From Catellatospora coxensis (GTDB taxonomy: Bacteria; Actinomycetota; Actinomycetes; Mycobacteriales; Micromonosporaceae): a stretch of DNA of 64,000 bases. This document shows positions 35,727 through 44,528 of the stretch, piece by piece. The notes under the pieces are model-generated. The model worked only from the letters and a program-made list of their open reading frames with translations. It was not told the DNA's origin and did not search any database. Location: contig NZ_BONI01000008.1 of NCBI RefSeq assembly GCF_016862635.1, positions 1-64,000 on the forward strand, given 5' to 3'. Every line of letters starts with the position of its first letter. The stretch's first letter is position 1. A program made the translations under genes and the position numbers.

Positions 35727-36745
35727 CAGCGGGCCCCCTCCAGCCGGCGGCGGCGCATCAGGCGCACCTGGTAGATCACGATGGGGATGACGAACAGGAA
35801 CAGCAGCACCGCCAGGGCGGCGCCCTTGCCCCTCTCGTCGGCCCGGAACGAGTACGTGTACATCTCGTTGGCCACCACGCTGGTGCCGAACTGGCCGCCG
35901 GTCATGGTGCGCACGATGTCGAAGACCTTCAGGGTGCCGATGGAGATGGTGACCAGCACGACGACCAGGGCCGGGCGGATGCTCGGGATGGTGACGCGCC
36001 AGAACATCTGCCCCGCGGTCACGCCGTCGATGCGGGCGGCCTCGACGATGTCGGCGGGGATCGCCTTGATCGCCGCGGAGAGCACCACCATGGCGAAGCC
36101 CGCCTGGATCCAGACCAGCACCACGATCAGGAACAGGGTGTTCCAGGGCCCGTCCAGCAGCCACTGCTGCGGCGTGCCGCCCATCGCGACCACGAGCTGG
36201 TTGAGCAGGCCGATCTGGTCGGCGCCCTCCTGGCGGTACTCGTAGACGAACTTCCAGATGATGCCCGCGCCGACGAACGAGATGGCCATCGGCATGAAGA
36301 CCAGCGACTTGGCGAACGACTCGAACCGGGAGCGGTCCACCATCACCGCGTAGACCAGGCCGACCGCGGTGGAGACGGTGGGCACCAGCAGCACCCAGAG
36401 CAGCGTGCTCAGCAGTACGCCGTACTGCACGGGGGTGGCGCCGAAGTCGGGCAGCATGCCGGAGTTCTTGTCGGTGAAGATCCAGAGGAAGTTCTCCAGG
36501 CCCACGAACTCGGTGGAGTCGGCGTTCATGAACGCCAGGATCATGGTGCGGATGGCCGGCACGACGAGGCCGACCAGCAACAGCAGGCCGGCGGGCGCGA
36601 GCAGCCCCAGCGCGATCCACCGGTCCTTGCGTGCCGGCAGCACGTCCAGCACCAGCAGCAACAGGCCCACCACAGCGGCGAAGGCGATGACGCCGTACAG
36701 CAGCATCATCAACTTCGGGGCTTCGGCGGTGAAGTCGAAGTTCAC
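35726..36745 (-). CDS. Sugar ABC transporter permease (MalF type)
   Basis: A 339-residue permease with a long first periplasmic loop and about seven or eight membrane segments. The EAA loop reads IPADIVEAARIDGVTAGQMF. It is the partner of the MalG-type permease in a CUT1 importer. The GTG at 36745 is preceded by GAGGAGA. Its stop touches the start of the first micro-ORF. The binding-protein gene lies 91 bp upstream, close enough for one transcript. Confidence 0.92.
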   Translation of the reverse strand: MNFDFTAEAPKLMMLLYGVIAFAAVVGLLLLVLDVLPARKDRWIALGLLAPAGLLLLVGLVVPAIRTMILAFMNADSTEFVGLENFLWIFTDKNSGMLPDFGATPVQYGVLLSTLLWVLLVPTVSTAVGLVYAVMVDRSRFESFAKSLVFMPMAISFVGAGIIWKFVYEYRQEGADQIGLLNQLVVAMGGTPQQWLLDGPWNTLFLIVVLVWIQAGFAMVVLSAAIKAIPADIVEAARIDGVTAGQMFWRVTIPSIRPALVVVLVTISIGTLKVFDIVRTMTGGQFGTSVVANEMYTYSFRADERGKGAALAVLLFLFVIPIVIYQVRLMRRRRLEGAR

Positions 36746-36836
36746 GCGTGTCTCCTCGGGGACCGGTCGGGAGGAAGACTACGCCGTGTGAGCCCCGGAC
36801 CGGGACCCACACGGCGTAGAAAGATCGACTACCGGC

Positions 36837-38183
36837 TCACTTGGGCCAGGTGCCCTCGATGAAGTCGAGGGTGGCCTTGGTGTCGGTGCCGTTGATCCAG
36901 TTGGTCATGCCCTTCCAGAAGGAGTTCGCGCCGACGGCGGCGGGCATCAGGTCGGAGCCGTCGAAGCGGAAGACCGCCCCGCTGTCCTGCAGGATGCCGA
37001 CCGCCACCTTGTCGATCGGGTTGGACACGTTCGCGACGTCCAGGCCCTTGTTGGCGGAGATCCAGTTGTTCAGCTTGGCGCGGCTGTTGGCGAAGTCGGC
37101 GCTGGCCAGGTAGGTCTGCACCGCCTGGGTGGCCGGGCTGTCGGTGAACGCGCCGACGAACTCGCCGCCGCCCAGCACCGGCTTGCCCTTGGCCGGGTCG
37201 ATCGCCGGCAGGTAGAAGGCGAACGCGTCGCCGTCCTCGGCGACCTTGGTGCCCTTCGGCCACTGGTTGGCGTAGAAGGACGCCTGGCGGTGCATGCCGC
37301 ACTTCTTCTGGACGACCGGCAGGCCGCCGTCCTGGAAGGTGGTGGTGGCGATGGACTTCACGCCGCCGATGCCGCCGTTGACGTACTTCTCGTTCTTCAG
37401 GATCGAGCCCACCCGGTCGGTCGCCGAGACGATCCGCGGGTCGTTGAACGGGATGGCGTGGGTGACCCACTGGTCGTACACGTCCGGGCCCTGCTCGCGC
37501 AGCAGCACGTCCTCGATCCAGTCGGTGGCCGGCCAGCCGGTCGCGTCCTGCGAGCCGATGCCCGCGCACCACGGCTTGATGCCGGCGGTGACCATCTTCT
37601 CGCTGAGCGCGATCATCTCGTCCCAGGTGCCCGGGACGGTCCAGCCCTTCTCCTTGAACAGCGAGGGGGAGTACCACACGAACGACTTCACGTTGGCGCC
37701 CAGCGGGGCGCCGTACAGCGTGCCGTTGACGGTGCCGTATTTGAGCCAGTCGGGCGAGAAGTTCTGGGTGGCCATGGCCTTGGTCTTCTCGCCGGCGGCC
37801 TTGAGCTTGCCGCCCTTGGCGAAGAACTCCAGCAGACCCGGCTGCGGGATGAAGGCCAGGTCGGGAGCGTCGCCGCCCTCGACGCGGACCTTCAGCTGCG
37901 CCTCGAACTCGCCGCTGCCCTCGTACTCGATCTTCACGCCGGTGCAGTCGGCGAACGCCTTCCAGGCGTCCTCCAGCAGGCCCGCCTCGGCGTCACGGAT
38001 GGGGGAGTAGATGGTGACGGTCTCGCCGGCGATGCCGGTGTAGTCCTTGTAGGCGGCGCACTCGGGGGTGTCGAGCTTGCCCTCGGCGGTGGGTTCGGAC
38101 GTGCCGCCGCATGCCGCGACGGTGAGAGCCAGAACGACCGCACCGGAGAAGGCGAGCAGACGCCGCTGTCTGTGGGATGCCAT
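36837..38183 (-). CDS. Sugar ABC transporter substrate-binding lipoprotein
   Basis: A 448-residue extracellular solute-binding protein (family 1). The lipobox is LTVAAC with Cys25, so it is anchored to the outer face of the membrane. The mature part shows the family's periplasmic-binding fold (ETVTIYSPIRDAEAG at the first strand; FIPQPGLLEFFAKGGKL). GAGGAGGAAACTCC precedes the ATG. It is first in the operon with the two permeases, under a LacI-family-like box. The ligand is likely an oligosaccharide such as an alpha- or beta-glucoside; the sequence does not settle which. Confidence 0.92.
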   Translation of the reverse strand: MASHRQRRLLAFSGAVVLALTVAACGGTSEPTAEGKLDTPECAAYKDYTGIAGETVTIYSPIRDAEAGLLEDAWKAFADCTGVKIEYEGSGEFEAQLKVRVEGGDAPDLAFIPQPGLLEFFAKGGKLKAAGEKTKAMATQNFSPDWLKYGTVNGTLYGAPLGANVKSFVWYSPSLFKEKGWTVPGTWDEMIALSEKMVTAGIKPWCAGIGSQDATGWPATDWIEDVLLREQGPDVYDQWVTHAIPFNDPRIVSATDRVGSILKNEKYVNGGIGGVKSIATTTFQDGGLPVVQKKCGMHRQASFYANQWPKGTKVAEDGDAFAFYLPAIDPAKGKPVLGGGEFVGAFTDSPATQAVQTYLASADFANSRAKLNNWISANKGLDVANVSNPIDKVAVGILQDSGAVFRFDGSDLMPAAVGANSFWKGMTNWINGTDTKATLDFIEGTWPK

Positions 38184-38251
38184 GGAGTTTCCTCCTCGTG
38201 AGCTTGTCGGAGCGCAGCCCCAGGAACCGGACTACCGCAAGGTGACGCAAG

Positions 38252-38270
38252 CCATGCAAGCGCTTTCGGT
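38252..38270. promoter_or_regulatory. LacI-family-like operator of the sugar ABC operon
   Basis: The centre AAGCGCTT (38258-38265) within TGCAAGCGCTTTCG is the core favoured by LacI-family sugar regulators. It lies about 75 nt before the binding-protein start. It is not a good match to the CebR boxes at 32.3-32.9 kb, so a different regulator may act here. Confidence 0.55.
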
Positions 38271-38377
38271 CTCGAACTGTCCAGCGCTGACAACAGTAAG
38301 GTTCGTAACGATTCGGAAACCACCCCCGAACCTGTAATGACGATCATCCGGGTTCCCCACGGCTTGGTGTTGTGGGC

Positions 38378-38383
38378 TACACT
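38378..38383 (+). promoter_or_regulatory. Candidate -10 box of the cold-shock gene; long 5' leader follows
   Basis: TACACT is a good -10 box. If used, it gives a leader of about 130 nt before the cold-shock start, with a hairpin CCGCAC...GTGCGG near 38466-38484. Long structured leaders are typical of cold-shock genes. The rest of the 337-bp gap (38184-38520) holds the sugar operon promoter and nothing else I can identify. Confidence 0.45.
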
Positions 38384-38520
38384 GGCCCCTGGTTTTTGTG
38401 TACGTGGTCTGCTCGCGTTGCCCTCCCTGAGAAGTGAGGACCGCCGGTTGCCGCTACTCAGTGGCCAGCCCCCGCACGAGGTGTGCGGCGCGGTTCAGTT
38501 TGTGCAAGGAAATGGTGAAA

Positions 38521-38724
38521 ATGGCTCAGGGAACCGTTAAGTGGTTCAACGCCGACAAGGGCTTCGGCTTCATCTCCGTCGACGGTGGTGGCGCTGACGT
38601 CTTCGTGCACTTCTCCGCGATCCAGGCCAGCGGCTTCCGCAGCCTCGAGGAGAACCAGCGCGTCGAGTTCGAGATCGTCCAGGGCGCCAAGGGCCCGCAG
38701 GCCGACGCGGTTCGCCCGCTCTGA
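38521..38724 (+). CDS. cspA: Cold-shock protein (CspA family)
   Basis: A 67-residue single cold-shock domain that binds single-stranded RNA and DNA. RNP1 is KGFGFISV and RNP2 is DVFVHFSAI, both intact, with the start [10 protein letters not shown] typical of actinobacterial paralogues. AAGGAAA lies 9 nt before the ATG. A hairpin terminator follows. Actinobacterial Csp proteins of this type are often expressed at normal temperature too. Confidence 0.95.
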   Translation: MAQGTVKWFNADKGFGFISVDGGGADVFVHFSAIQASGFRSLEENQRVEFEIVQGAKGPQADAVRPL

Positions 38725-38780
38725 TCTTCCCAAGGTGACGCCACCGGAGCCATGTGCTCCGGCGGCGCTCGTCTGACCCT

Positions 38781-38809
38781 GAACGGGCCGGTGTCCTACC
38801 GGCCCGTTC
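38781..38809. terminator. Terminator after the cold-shock gene
   Basis: GAACGGGCCGGT and ACCGGCCCGTTC form a perfect 12-bp stem with a 5-nt loop, followed by GTCATT. Confidence 0.85.
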
Positions 38810-38846
38810 GTCATTCCGTCGCGCGGCGCGAGCCCGGCGGAAAGCC

Positions 38847-38886
38847 CATCGAGCCCCGCATCATGCCCTGTATGCGGGGCTCGATG
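38847..38886. repeat. Perfect 15-bp palindrome
   Basis: CATCGAGCCCCGCAT (38847-38861) and its complement (38872-38886) flank a 10-nt loop. It lies 37 bp beyond the cold-shock terminator and may act as a second terminator; it has no partner elsewhere in the window. Confidence 0.7.
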
Positions 38887-38973
38887 CTGTCCTGGGCCGG
38901 GTTGCGGGATCTCCGCGGAGCGCGCTACCGTCAAAGCAAGACGTACGTACGGTTTGTGAGCTGGAGGCCCGTC

Positions 38974-39765
38974 ATGTGGAACCCCGAGACCTACCTGCGC
39001 TTCGCCGACGACCGTGGCCGGCCCTTCCACGACCTGGTGGCCAGGGTGGCGGCCGACCGGCCCAGGCAGGTCGTCGACCTGGGCTGCGGGCCCGGCAACC
39101 TCACCGCCACGCTGACCACGCGCTGGCCGGACGCGCAGGTCAGCGGCATCGACTCGTCGCCGGAGATGATCGAGAAGGCGCTGGCAGACCAGGGCGGACC
39201 CGGGCCGGTGGCGTACCGGGTCGGTGACGTGCGCGACTACCTGCCGGGGGCCGAGGTCGACGTGATCGTCACCAACGCGGTCCTGCAGTGGGTGCCCGGC
39301 CAGGAGGAACTGGTCGGCCGCTGGGCGCGGGCGCTGCGTCCGGGCGGCTGGCTGGCGCTGCAGGTCCCCGGCAACCACGACTCCGCGGCCCACCAGGCGC
39401 TGCGCGGGCTGTGCGCATCATCACGCTGGTCGGCGCTGCTCGGGGAGATCGCCGAGCAGCCGCGCTCGGCGCCCGGCCCGCAGGAGTACGCCGCCCTGCT
39501 GCGCGCCGCCGGCTGTGCCGCCGACACGTGGGAGACCACGTACGTGCACCAGCTGCCCGTCACCGGTGGCCCGCATCCGGTGCTCATCTGGCTCACCGGC
39601 ACCGCGCTGCGTCCCGTGCGGGCCGCCTTGGCCGGCGAGCCCGGCGCGTGGGAGCGGTACTGCGCCGAGCTGGAGCCGATCCTCGCCGCGGCCCACCCCG
39701 CGGACGGCGGCGTGGTCGACTTCCCGTTCCGCCGCGTCTTCGCGGTCGGCCACCGGGTCTCCTGA
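38974..39765 (+). CDS. tam: Trans-aconitate 2-methyltransferase-like SAM methyltransferase
   Basis: A 263-residue class I methyltransferase. The start MWNPETYLRFADDRGRPFHD and the SAM motif VDLGCGPGNLTATL (about 34-47), then NAVLQWVPG and WLALQVPGN, match Tam of E. coli and mycobacteria. Tam methylates trans-aconitate, an inhibitor of aconitase. TGGAGG lies before the ATG. The C-terminal GTALRPVRAAL also fits. It stands alone between the cold-shock and deaminase genes. Confidence 0.85.
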   Translation: MWNPETYLRFADDRGRPFHDLVARVAADRPRQVVDLGCGPGNLTATLTTRWPDAQVSGIDSSPEMIEKALADQGGPGPVAYRVGDVRDYLPGAEVDVIVTNAVLQWVPGQEELVGRWARALRPGGWLALQVPGNHDSAAHQALRGLCASSRWSALLGEIAEQPRSAPGPQEYAALLRAAGCAADTWETTYVHQLPVTGGPHPVLIWLTGTALRPVRAALAGEPGAWERYCAELEPILAAAHPADGGVVDFPFRRVFAVGHRVS

Positions 39766-39867
39766 GTCACCGGCCGGGTCCGCCCGATCCTCCGGGCCGT
39801 GCCGCCGCGGCCGCGTGCCGCCGCGACCGGAACCGGCTGAGCGGCATCGGAAAGGTAAGGTTCCGGC

Positions 39868-40893
39868 ATGGCTAAGGACGATCTTGCGAGTTTCGTGGCG
39901 GGGCTGCCCAAGGCCGAGCTGCACGTGCACCACGTGGGTTCGGCCTCCCCGCGCATCGTGGCCGAGCTGGCCGCCCGGCACGAGGGCCGCAGCCCGGTCC
40001 CGGCCGACCCCGCGCTGCTCGCCGAGTACTTCACCTTCACCGACTTCGCGCACTTCATCGAGGTCTACCTGAGTGTCGTGGACCTGATCCGCGACGCCGA
40101 GGACGTGCGCACGCTGACCTACGGCGTCGCCCAGGACCTGGCCGCGCAGCAGGTGCGGTACGCCGAGCTGACCGTCACGCCGTACTCCAGCGTCAACCGG
40201 GGCATCCCGGCCGAGGCGTTCTGCGAGGCCATCGAGGACGCGCGGATCGCGGCCGAGAAGGAACTCGGCCTGGTGCTGCGATGGTGCTTCGACATCCCCG
40301 GCGAGGCCGGCCTGGCCTCGGCCGAGCAGACCCTGCGCATCGCGCTTGACCAGCGCCCGGACGGCCTGATCAGCTTCGGCCTCGGCGGTCCCGAGATCGG
40401 CGTGCCCCGGCCGCAGTTCAAGCCGTACTTCGACCAGGCCCGCGCGGCCGGGCTGCGCAGCGTCCCGCACGCGGGCGAGACCACCGGCGCGCAGACCGTC
40501 TGGGACGCGATCCGCGAGCTCGGCGCGGAGCGCATCGGCCACGGCATCCACGCCGCGCAGGACCCCGAGCTGCTGGCGTACCTGGGCGAGCACGGCATCC
40601 CGCTGGAGGTGTGCCCGACCTCGAACCTGCGTACCCGGGCGGTGGCGGACCTGGCCGAGCACCCGCTCGCCGCGATCGTGGCCGCGGGCGTGCCGGTCAG
40701 CGTCAACTCCGACGACCCGCCGATGTTCGGCACCACGCTGAACAACGAGTACGTCGTCGCCGCCCGGCTGCTCGACCTCGACGCGGCGGGCGTGGCCGAA
40801 CTGGCCCGCCAGGGCGTCCGCCACTCCTTCGCGAGCGAGCAGGTCAAATCCACCCTGCTCGCCGAGATCGACTCCTACGCCGCCATCGCCTGA
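39868..40893 (+). CDS. Adenosine deaminase family protein
   Basis: A 341-residue metal-dependent deaminase. Ligand and catalytic motifs are HVHHVG near residue 19, HAGETTG near 207, GHGIH near 231 and NSDDPPMF near 287. The HVHHVGSAS form of the first motif marks an actinobacterial subgroup. Some members have been linked to adenosine and others to aminodeoxyfutalosine (menaquinone route), so I do not assign a substrate. TAAGGT (39856-39861) lies 6 nt before the ATG, a leaderless layout. It is followed by a long palindrome and a convergent gene. Confidence 0.87.
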   Translation: MAKDDLASFVAGLPKAELHVHHVGSASPRIVAELAARHEGRSPVPADPALLAEYFTFTDFAHFIEVYLSVVDLIRDAEDVRTLTYGVAQDLAAQQVRYAELTVTPYSSVNRGIPAEAFCEAIEDARIAAEKELGLVLRWCFDIPGEAGLASAEQTLRIALDQRPDGLISFGLGGPEIGVPRPQFKPYFDQARAAGLRSVPHAGETTGAQTVWDAIRELGAERIGHGIHAAQDPELLAYLGEHGIPLEVCPTSNLRTRAVADLAEHPLAAIVAAGVPVSVNSDDPPMFGTTLNNEYVVAARLLDLDAAGVAELARQGVRHSFASEQVKSTLLAEIDSYAAIA

Positions 40894-40909
40894 CCCCGCC
40901 CCCCAGCTG

Positions 40910-40974
40910 ATAGACGTTGGCCTATCACATCGACTGACACGAGATCGAAGTCGATGTGATAGGCCAACGTCTAT
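40910..40974. repeat. Family B palindrome, copy 2
   Basis: A 26-bp perfect stem (40910-40935 with 40949-40974) encloses a 13-nt loop; it shares GACGTTGGCCTATC with copies at 9189 and 50691. It lies between convergent deaminase and PemK-like genes. Confidence 0.88.
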
Positions 40975-40988
40975 GAAAAGGCCGCGGG

Positions 40989-41483
40989 TCAGACCTGGTG
41001 CAGCGCCTTGACCTTGCGCCAGGTGGGGGTGTCCAGGGCGCCGGCGCGATTGGCGAACGCGGCCGTGGTGATGGTGATCGGGTCGCTGAGGTCCAGGAAG
41101 CTGTTGTGGTCGGCGTCGGCGTCCCACGACTTCGTGGCGATCTCGATGTGGTCGCGCCGGTGGCTCTGGTCCTGGCTGGTGATCTTCAGGATCTCGTACG
41201 AGCCGCCGCTTACCCGCAGCACCACGCACGGGCGTACCTTCGAGCCGGGGCCGTCCTCGTACGGAACGTCCGCCCACCAGATCTCCCCGGGCTGCGGCCC
41301 GCCGGCCGGGGCCGGCTGCTTCTTGGCGCCGGTCGGCCGGCCCGGCGGGCGCTTGCCGGCGGGGGGCTTGGGCACGGGGCGCCTGCCGGCCGTGCCGGGT
41401 GCCTGGCGCGACGTCTTGCGCCACCGCCACCAGATCGCGAGCGCCAGCACGGTGACCGAGAACAGGGTCAGGAACAGCCACAT
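40989..41483 (-). CDS. Membrane-anchored PemK/MazF-like protein
   Basis: A 164-residue protein. An N-terminal membrane helix (LFLTLFSVTVLALAIWW) is followed by a basic Pro/Lys/Arg linker and a PemK/MazF fold (about 65-164; PGEIWWADVPYEDG, KVRPCVVLRV). MazF-type toxins are sequence-specific RNases, but no antitoxin gene is adjacent on either side. Anchored, antitoxin-less versions are known in actinobacteria and may be inactive or have another role. The gene ends just beyond the palindrome and follows the sensor gene on the same strand by 10 bp. Confidence 0.8.
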   Translation of the reverse strand: MWLFLTLFSVTVLALAIWWRWRKTSRQAPGTAGRRPVPKPPAGKRPPGRPTGAKKQPAPAGGPQPGEIWWADVPYEDGPGSKVRPCVVLRVSGGSYEILKITSQDQSHRRDHIEIATKSWDADADHNSFLDLSDPITITTAAFANRAGALDTPTWRKVKALHQV

Positions 41484-41493
41484 GATCGGCAGT

Positions 41494-44469
41494 CTAGGCG
41501 GGCTCGCCGAGCAGGGTGCAGGCCACGTCGGCGGGCACCGGCCGGGAGAACAGGAAGCCCTGGCCGTACCCGCAGCCCAGCCGGATCAGGAAGTCGCGCT
41601 GCTCGGGCGTCTCGATGCCCTCGGCGATGAGGTCGAGCGACAGGTTGCGTCCCATCAGGACGATGGTGCGCACCAGCTCGCCGCTGCGCCGGTCGGTGTC
41701 GATCTGCCAGACGAACGACCGGTCGATCTTCAGCGCGTCGATGGGCAGCCGGTGCAGCGCCTCCAATGAGGAGTACCCGGTGCCGAAGTCGTCGATGTGC
41801 AGCTGGCAGCCCAGGTCGTGCAGGGTGTGCAGGATGTCGCGGGCCGGGGCGACGTTCTCCATCACCACCCCCTCGGTGATCTCCACGGCGAGGCTGCCCG
41901 GCGGCGGCTGGTGCCGGTCCAGCGCCCCGGTGATGTCGTCGATGACGTTGCCGCTCCAGAACTGGCGGTTGGACACGTTGACCGCGACGGTCAGGCCCGG
42001 GGTGGCGATCCCGGCGGCGTACCAGGCGGCCAGCTGGCGGCAGCACTCGTCGACGACCCAGCTGCCGATGGGGATGACCAGGCCGGTCTCCTCGGCCACG
42101 GGCATGAACGCGGCCGGCGACAGCAGCCCGCGCAGCGGGTGCCGCCAGCGGATCAGCGCCTCGAAGCCCTTGGTCCGGCCCGAGCGCAGCGCCACGATCG
42201 GCTGGTAGTGCACCTCGAACTCGCCGTTGTCCAGCGCCTGGCGCAGCTCGGTCTCGATCTGCAGCCGGGTCACCGCCCTGGCGTGCATGGCCACGTCGAA
42301 GACGGCGTGGCGGCCCTTGTGCCGGGACTTGGCCGAGTACATCGCGATGTCGGCGTCGCGCAGCAGGTCCTCGGCGTTGCTGTAGCGGCGGCTGCTCATC
42401 GTGATGCCGATGCTGGCGGTCACCACCACGTCCTGGCCGTGCAGCTGGAACGGCTGCGCGAGCACCCCGTGCAGGCGCTCGGCGACCTGGGCGGGGGTGT
42501 GCGGCGCGGTCACGTCGTCGAGCAGCACCAGGAACTCGTCGCCACCGAAGCGGGCCACCGTGTCCGACTCGCGCAGCGTCGACTTGATGCGTTTGGCGAC
42601 CTGTTTGAGCAGCCGGTCCCCGGCGGAGTGGCCGAGGCTGTCGTTGACCACCTTGAACCCGTCCAGGTCCAGGAACAGCACGCCGAACGGACGCCCGGTG
42701 CGCCGCCGCGACTGGCGGATCGCCTGGCGCAGCCGGTCCAGGAACAGCGAGCGGTTGGGCAGGCCGGTGAGTTCGTCGTACAGGGCCGCGATGCGCAGCT
42801 GCTCCTTCTGCCGCAGCGACTCCTTCAGCAGCGCCTGCCGGTCCAGCGCCACCGCCAGCAGCGCGGCCCACTGGTTGAACGGCTCCCGCCCGGTCGCGCC
42901 GCCGGTGGACACCGAGTCCACGACGGCCAGGAAGCCCCAGTCGCTGGCCCCGCCCTTGACCGGCACCACGAAGACGATGAGGTTGGCCGCCGGGTCGGCC
43001 AGTTCCCGCAGCCGCAGCGGGGGGAACGCGCTGACCGGCACCGACGGCTCGGCCGACGGCGGCTCGCCGGGCAGGAACCGGCCCGTGATCTCCAGCGCGG
43101 CGTCGGCCAGCGAGGGCGGCAGGCCGCCGGCCCACAGCCCGAGGCAGCCGCCCCGGACCCAGGTGCGGCGCATCCACTCCAGCCTGGCCGGCTCCCGGTG
43201 CCCGCGCAGCAGCTCCATGCCGACCTCGTACTGCGCGGTCAGCGTCTCGCGCAGCAGGGAGCTGTCCCGGAACAGCGTCCGCCCGCGCATCTCCATGAGC
43301 AGCAGCAGCACCCCGTTGGCGGGCCGGCCGTAGTCGCGGATCAGCTGCGCGATCTCGTACAGCGCCTCCGGGCGCCCGCCGGACAGCCGCAGCAGCAGCT
43401 CCAGCGCCAGCCGCACCTCCTCGCAGGCCGGCCGCCGCACGGGCGTGTCGGCCGGTGCGGGCTCGACTGCACGCGCCACCGTCGCGGCGGCGTGGACCAG
43501 ATCGGCGGCGTCGGCCGGCGACAGCGAGCCGTGCACCGGCGCGACGGTCGTGGCGATCAGGTCGGCCAGGCGGCGGTGCGGCGCGGGCGGGTCGCCGTCG
43601 GAGTGGAACGCCAGGTCGCCGGTGCACCCGCAGGACTCGCGCACGATGAGCGAGGTGGGCACGAGGATGCGCGCCGGGGGTGCGGGGTCGCCGCGGATCA
43701 GGCCGAGCAGCGTGGTGACGGCCGCCCGGCCGATCATCTCCGTCGGCTGGCGCACGGTCGTCAGCCGGGGGATGAGGTACGCGCTGGAGCGCAGGTCGTC
43801 GAAGCCGATCACCGCCTGGTCGGCGGGCAGCCGGAGCCCCGCCCCGGCCAGGGTGTGCATGATGCCGGTCGCGTTCTCGTCGGTGCCCGCGATCACCGCG
43901 GTCGAGGGCATCCCGGCGGCGAGCATGCGCCCGGCGGCGTGCTCGCCGCCGTCGAACTGGTTGGTGGGCGCGGCGAACAGCAGCGCCGGGTCGGCTTCGA
44001 TGCCGTGCACGGCCAGGGCCTCGCGGTAGGCCTCGTAGCGCTCGCGGATGTCGTCGGTCTCCAGCCGCCCGGCGAAGGCGATCCGGCGGTGCCCGTGGGC
44101 GACCAGGTGGTCGACGGCCTCGGTGACGCCGGTGCGGTTGTCCGGCATCACCAGCGGGTGGGCCAGGCCGGGCAGCTCGTGGCTCACCGACACGAACGGC
44201 CGCCCGCTCTGCTCGATCGAGTCGAGGTAGCGGGCCGAGACCGCCCGCAGCACCATCACGAATCCGGACACGTGCTGCCAGGCGACCGGGTACGACAGCT
44301 CCGGCGGCTCGGTGACCTCGATGTGCTCGGTGCCCGCGTCGAGGGTCTGGATCGCGATGACCCCCACGCCCGCCTCCGCCGCGGCGCGCGCGATCCCGGC
44401 CAGTACGCCGCCGTAGTACCAGCCCCCGAGGAACGGCGACAGGACCCCGAGCGTGAGGTCTGGTGTCAC
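41494..44469 (-). CDS. Sensor protein: LacI-type ligand domain + GGDEF + EAL
   Basis: A 991-residue cytoplasmic protein for cyclic di-GMP turnover. Residues 1-290 form a LacI/PurR-type ligand-binding domain (LGVLSPFLGGWYYGG, VIGFDDLRSSAYLIPRLTTV) but lack its DNA-binding helix-turn-helix. A central domain of about 250 residues is not recognised. GGDEF is intact (FGGDEF, near 641), as is EAL (FEALIRWRHP, near 771; DDFGTGYSSLEAL). Both synthesis and hydrolysis are therefore possible. There is no signal peptide, so the ligand is intracellular, perhaps a sugar. The GTG at 44469 follows TACCGT by 6 nt, a leaderless layout. It is divergent from nothing; the CFA-like gene lies upstream on the same strand. 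Confidence 0.9.
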   Translation of the reverse strand: MTPDLTLGVLSPFLGGWYYGGVLAGIARAAAEAGVGVIAIQTLDAGTEHIEVTEPPELSYPVAWQHVSGFVMVLRAVSARYLDSIEQSGRPFVSVSHELPGLAHPLVMPDNRTGVTEAVDHLVAHGHRRIAFAGRLETDDIRERYEAYREALAVHGIEADPALLFAAPTNQFDGGEHAAGRMLAAGMPSTAVIAGTDENATGIMHTLAGAGLRLPADQAVIGFDDLRSSAYLIPRLTTVRQPTEMIGRAAVTTLLGLIRGDPAPPARILVPTSLIVRESCGCTGDLAFHSDGDPPAPHRRLADLIATTVAPVHGSLSPADAADLVHAAATVARAVEPAPADTPVRRPACEEVRLALELLLRLSGGRPEALYEIAQLIRDYGRPANGVLLLLMEMRGRTLFRDSSLLRETLTAQYEVGMELLRGHREPARLEWMRRTWVRGGCLGLWAGGLPPSLADAALEITGRFLPGEPPSAEPSVPVSAFPPLRLRELADPAANLIVFVVPVKGGASDWGFLAVVDSVSTGGATGREPFNQWAALLAVALDRQALLKESLRQKEQLRIAALYDELTGLPNRSLFLDRLRQAIRQSRRRTGRPFGVLFLDLDGFKVVNDSLGHSAGDRLLKQVAKRIKSTLRESDTVARFGGDEFLVLLDDVTAPHTPAQVAERLHGVLAQPFQLHGQDVVVTASIGITMSSRRYSNAEDLLRDADIAMYSAKSRHKGRHAVFDVAMHARAVTRLQIETELRQALDNGEFEVHYQPIVALRSGRTKGFEALIRWRHPLRGLLSPAAFMPVAEETGLVIPIGSWVVDECCRQLAAWYAAGIATPGLTVAVNVSNRQFWSGNVIDDITGALDRHQPPPGSLAVEITEGVVMENVAPARDILHTLHDLGCQLHIDDFGTGYSSLEALHRLPIDALKIDRSFVWQIDTDRRSGELVRTIVLMGRNLSLDLIAEGIETPEQRDFLIRLGCGYGQGFLFSRPVPADVACTLLGEPA

Positions 44470-44528
44470 CTACAGACGGTACCGCGCAGACCGGTCCGCA
44501 CCGGGCGAAACGGTCGTGCAGGGGCCGC

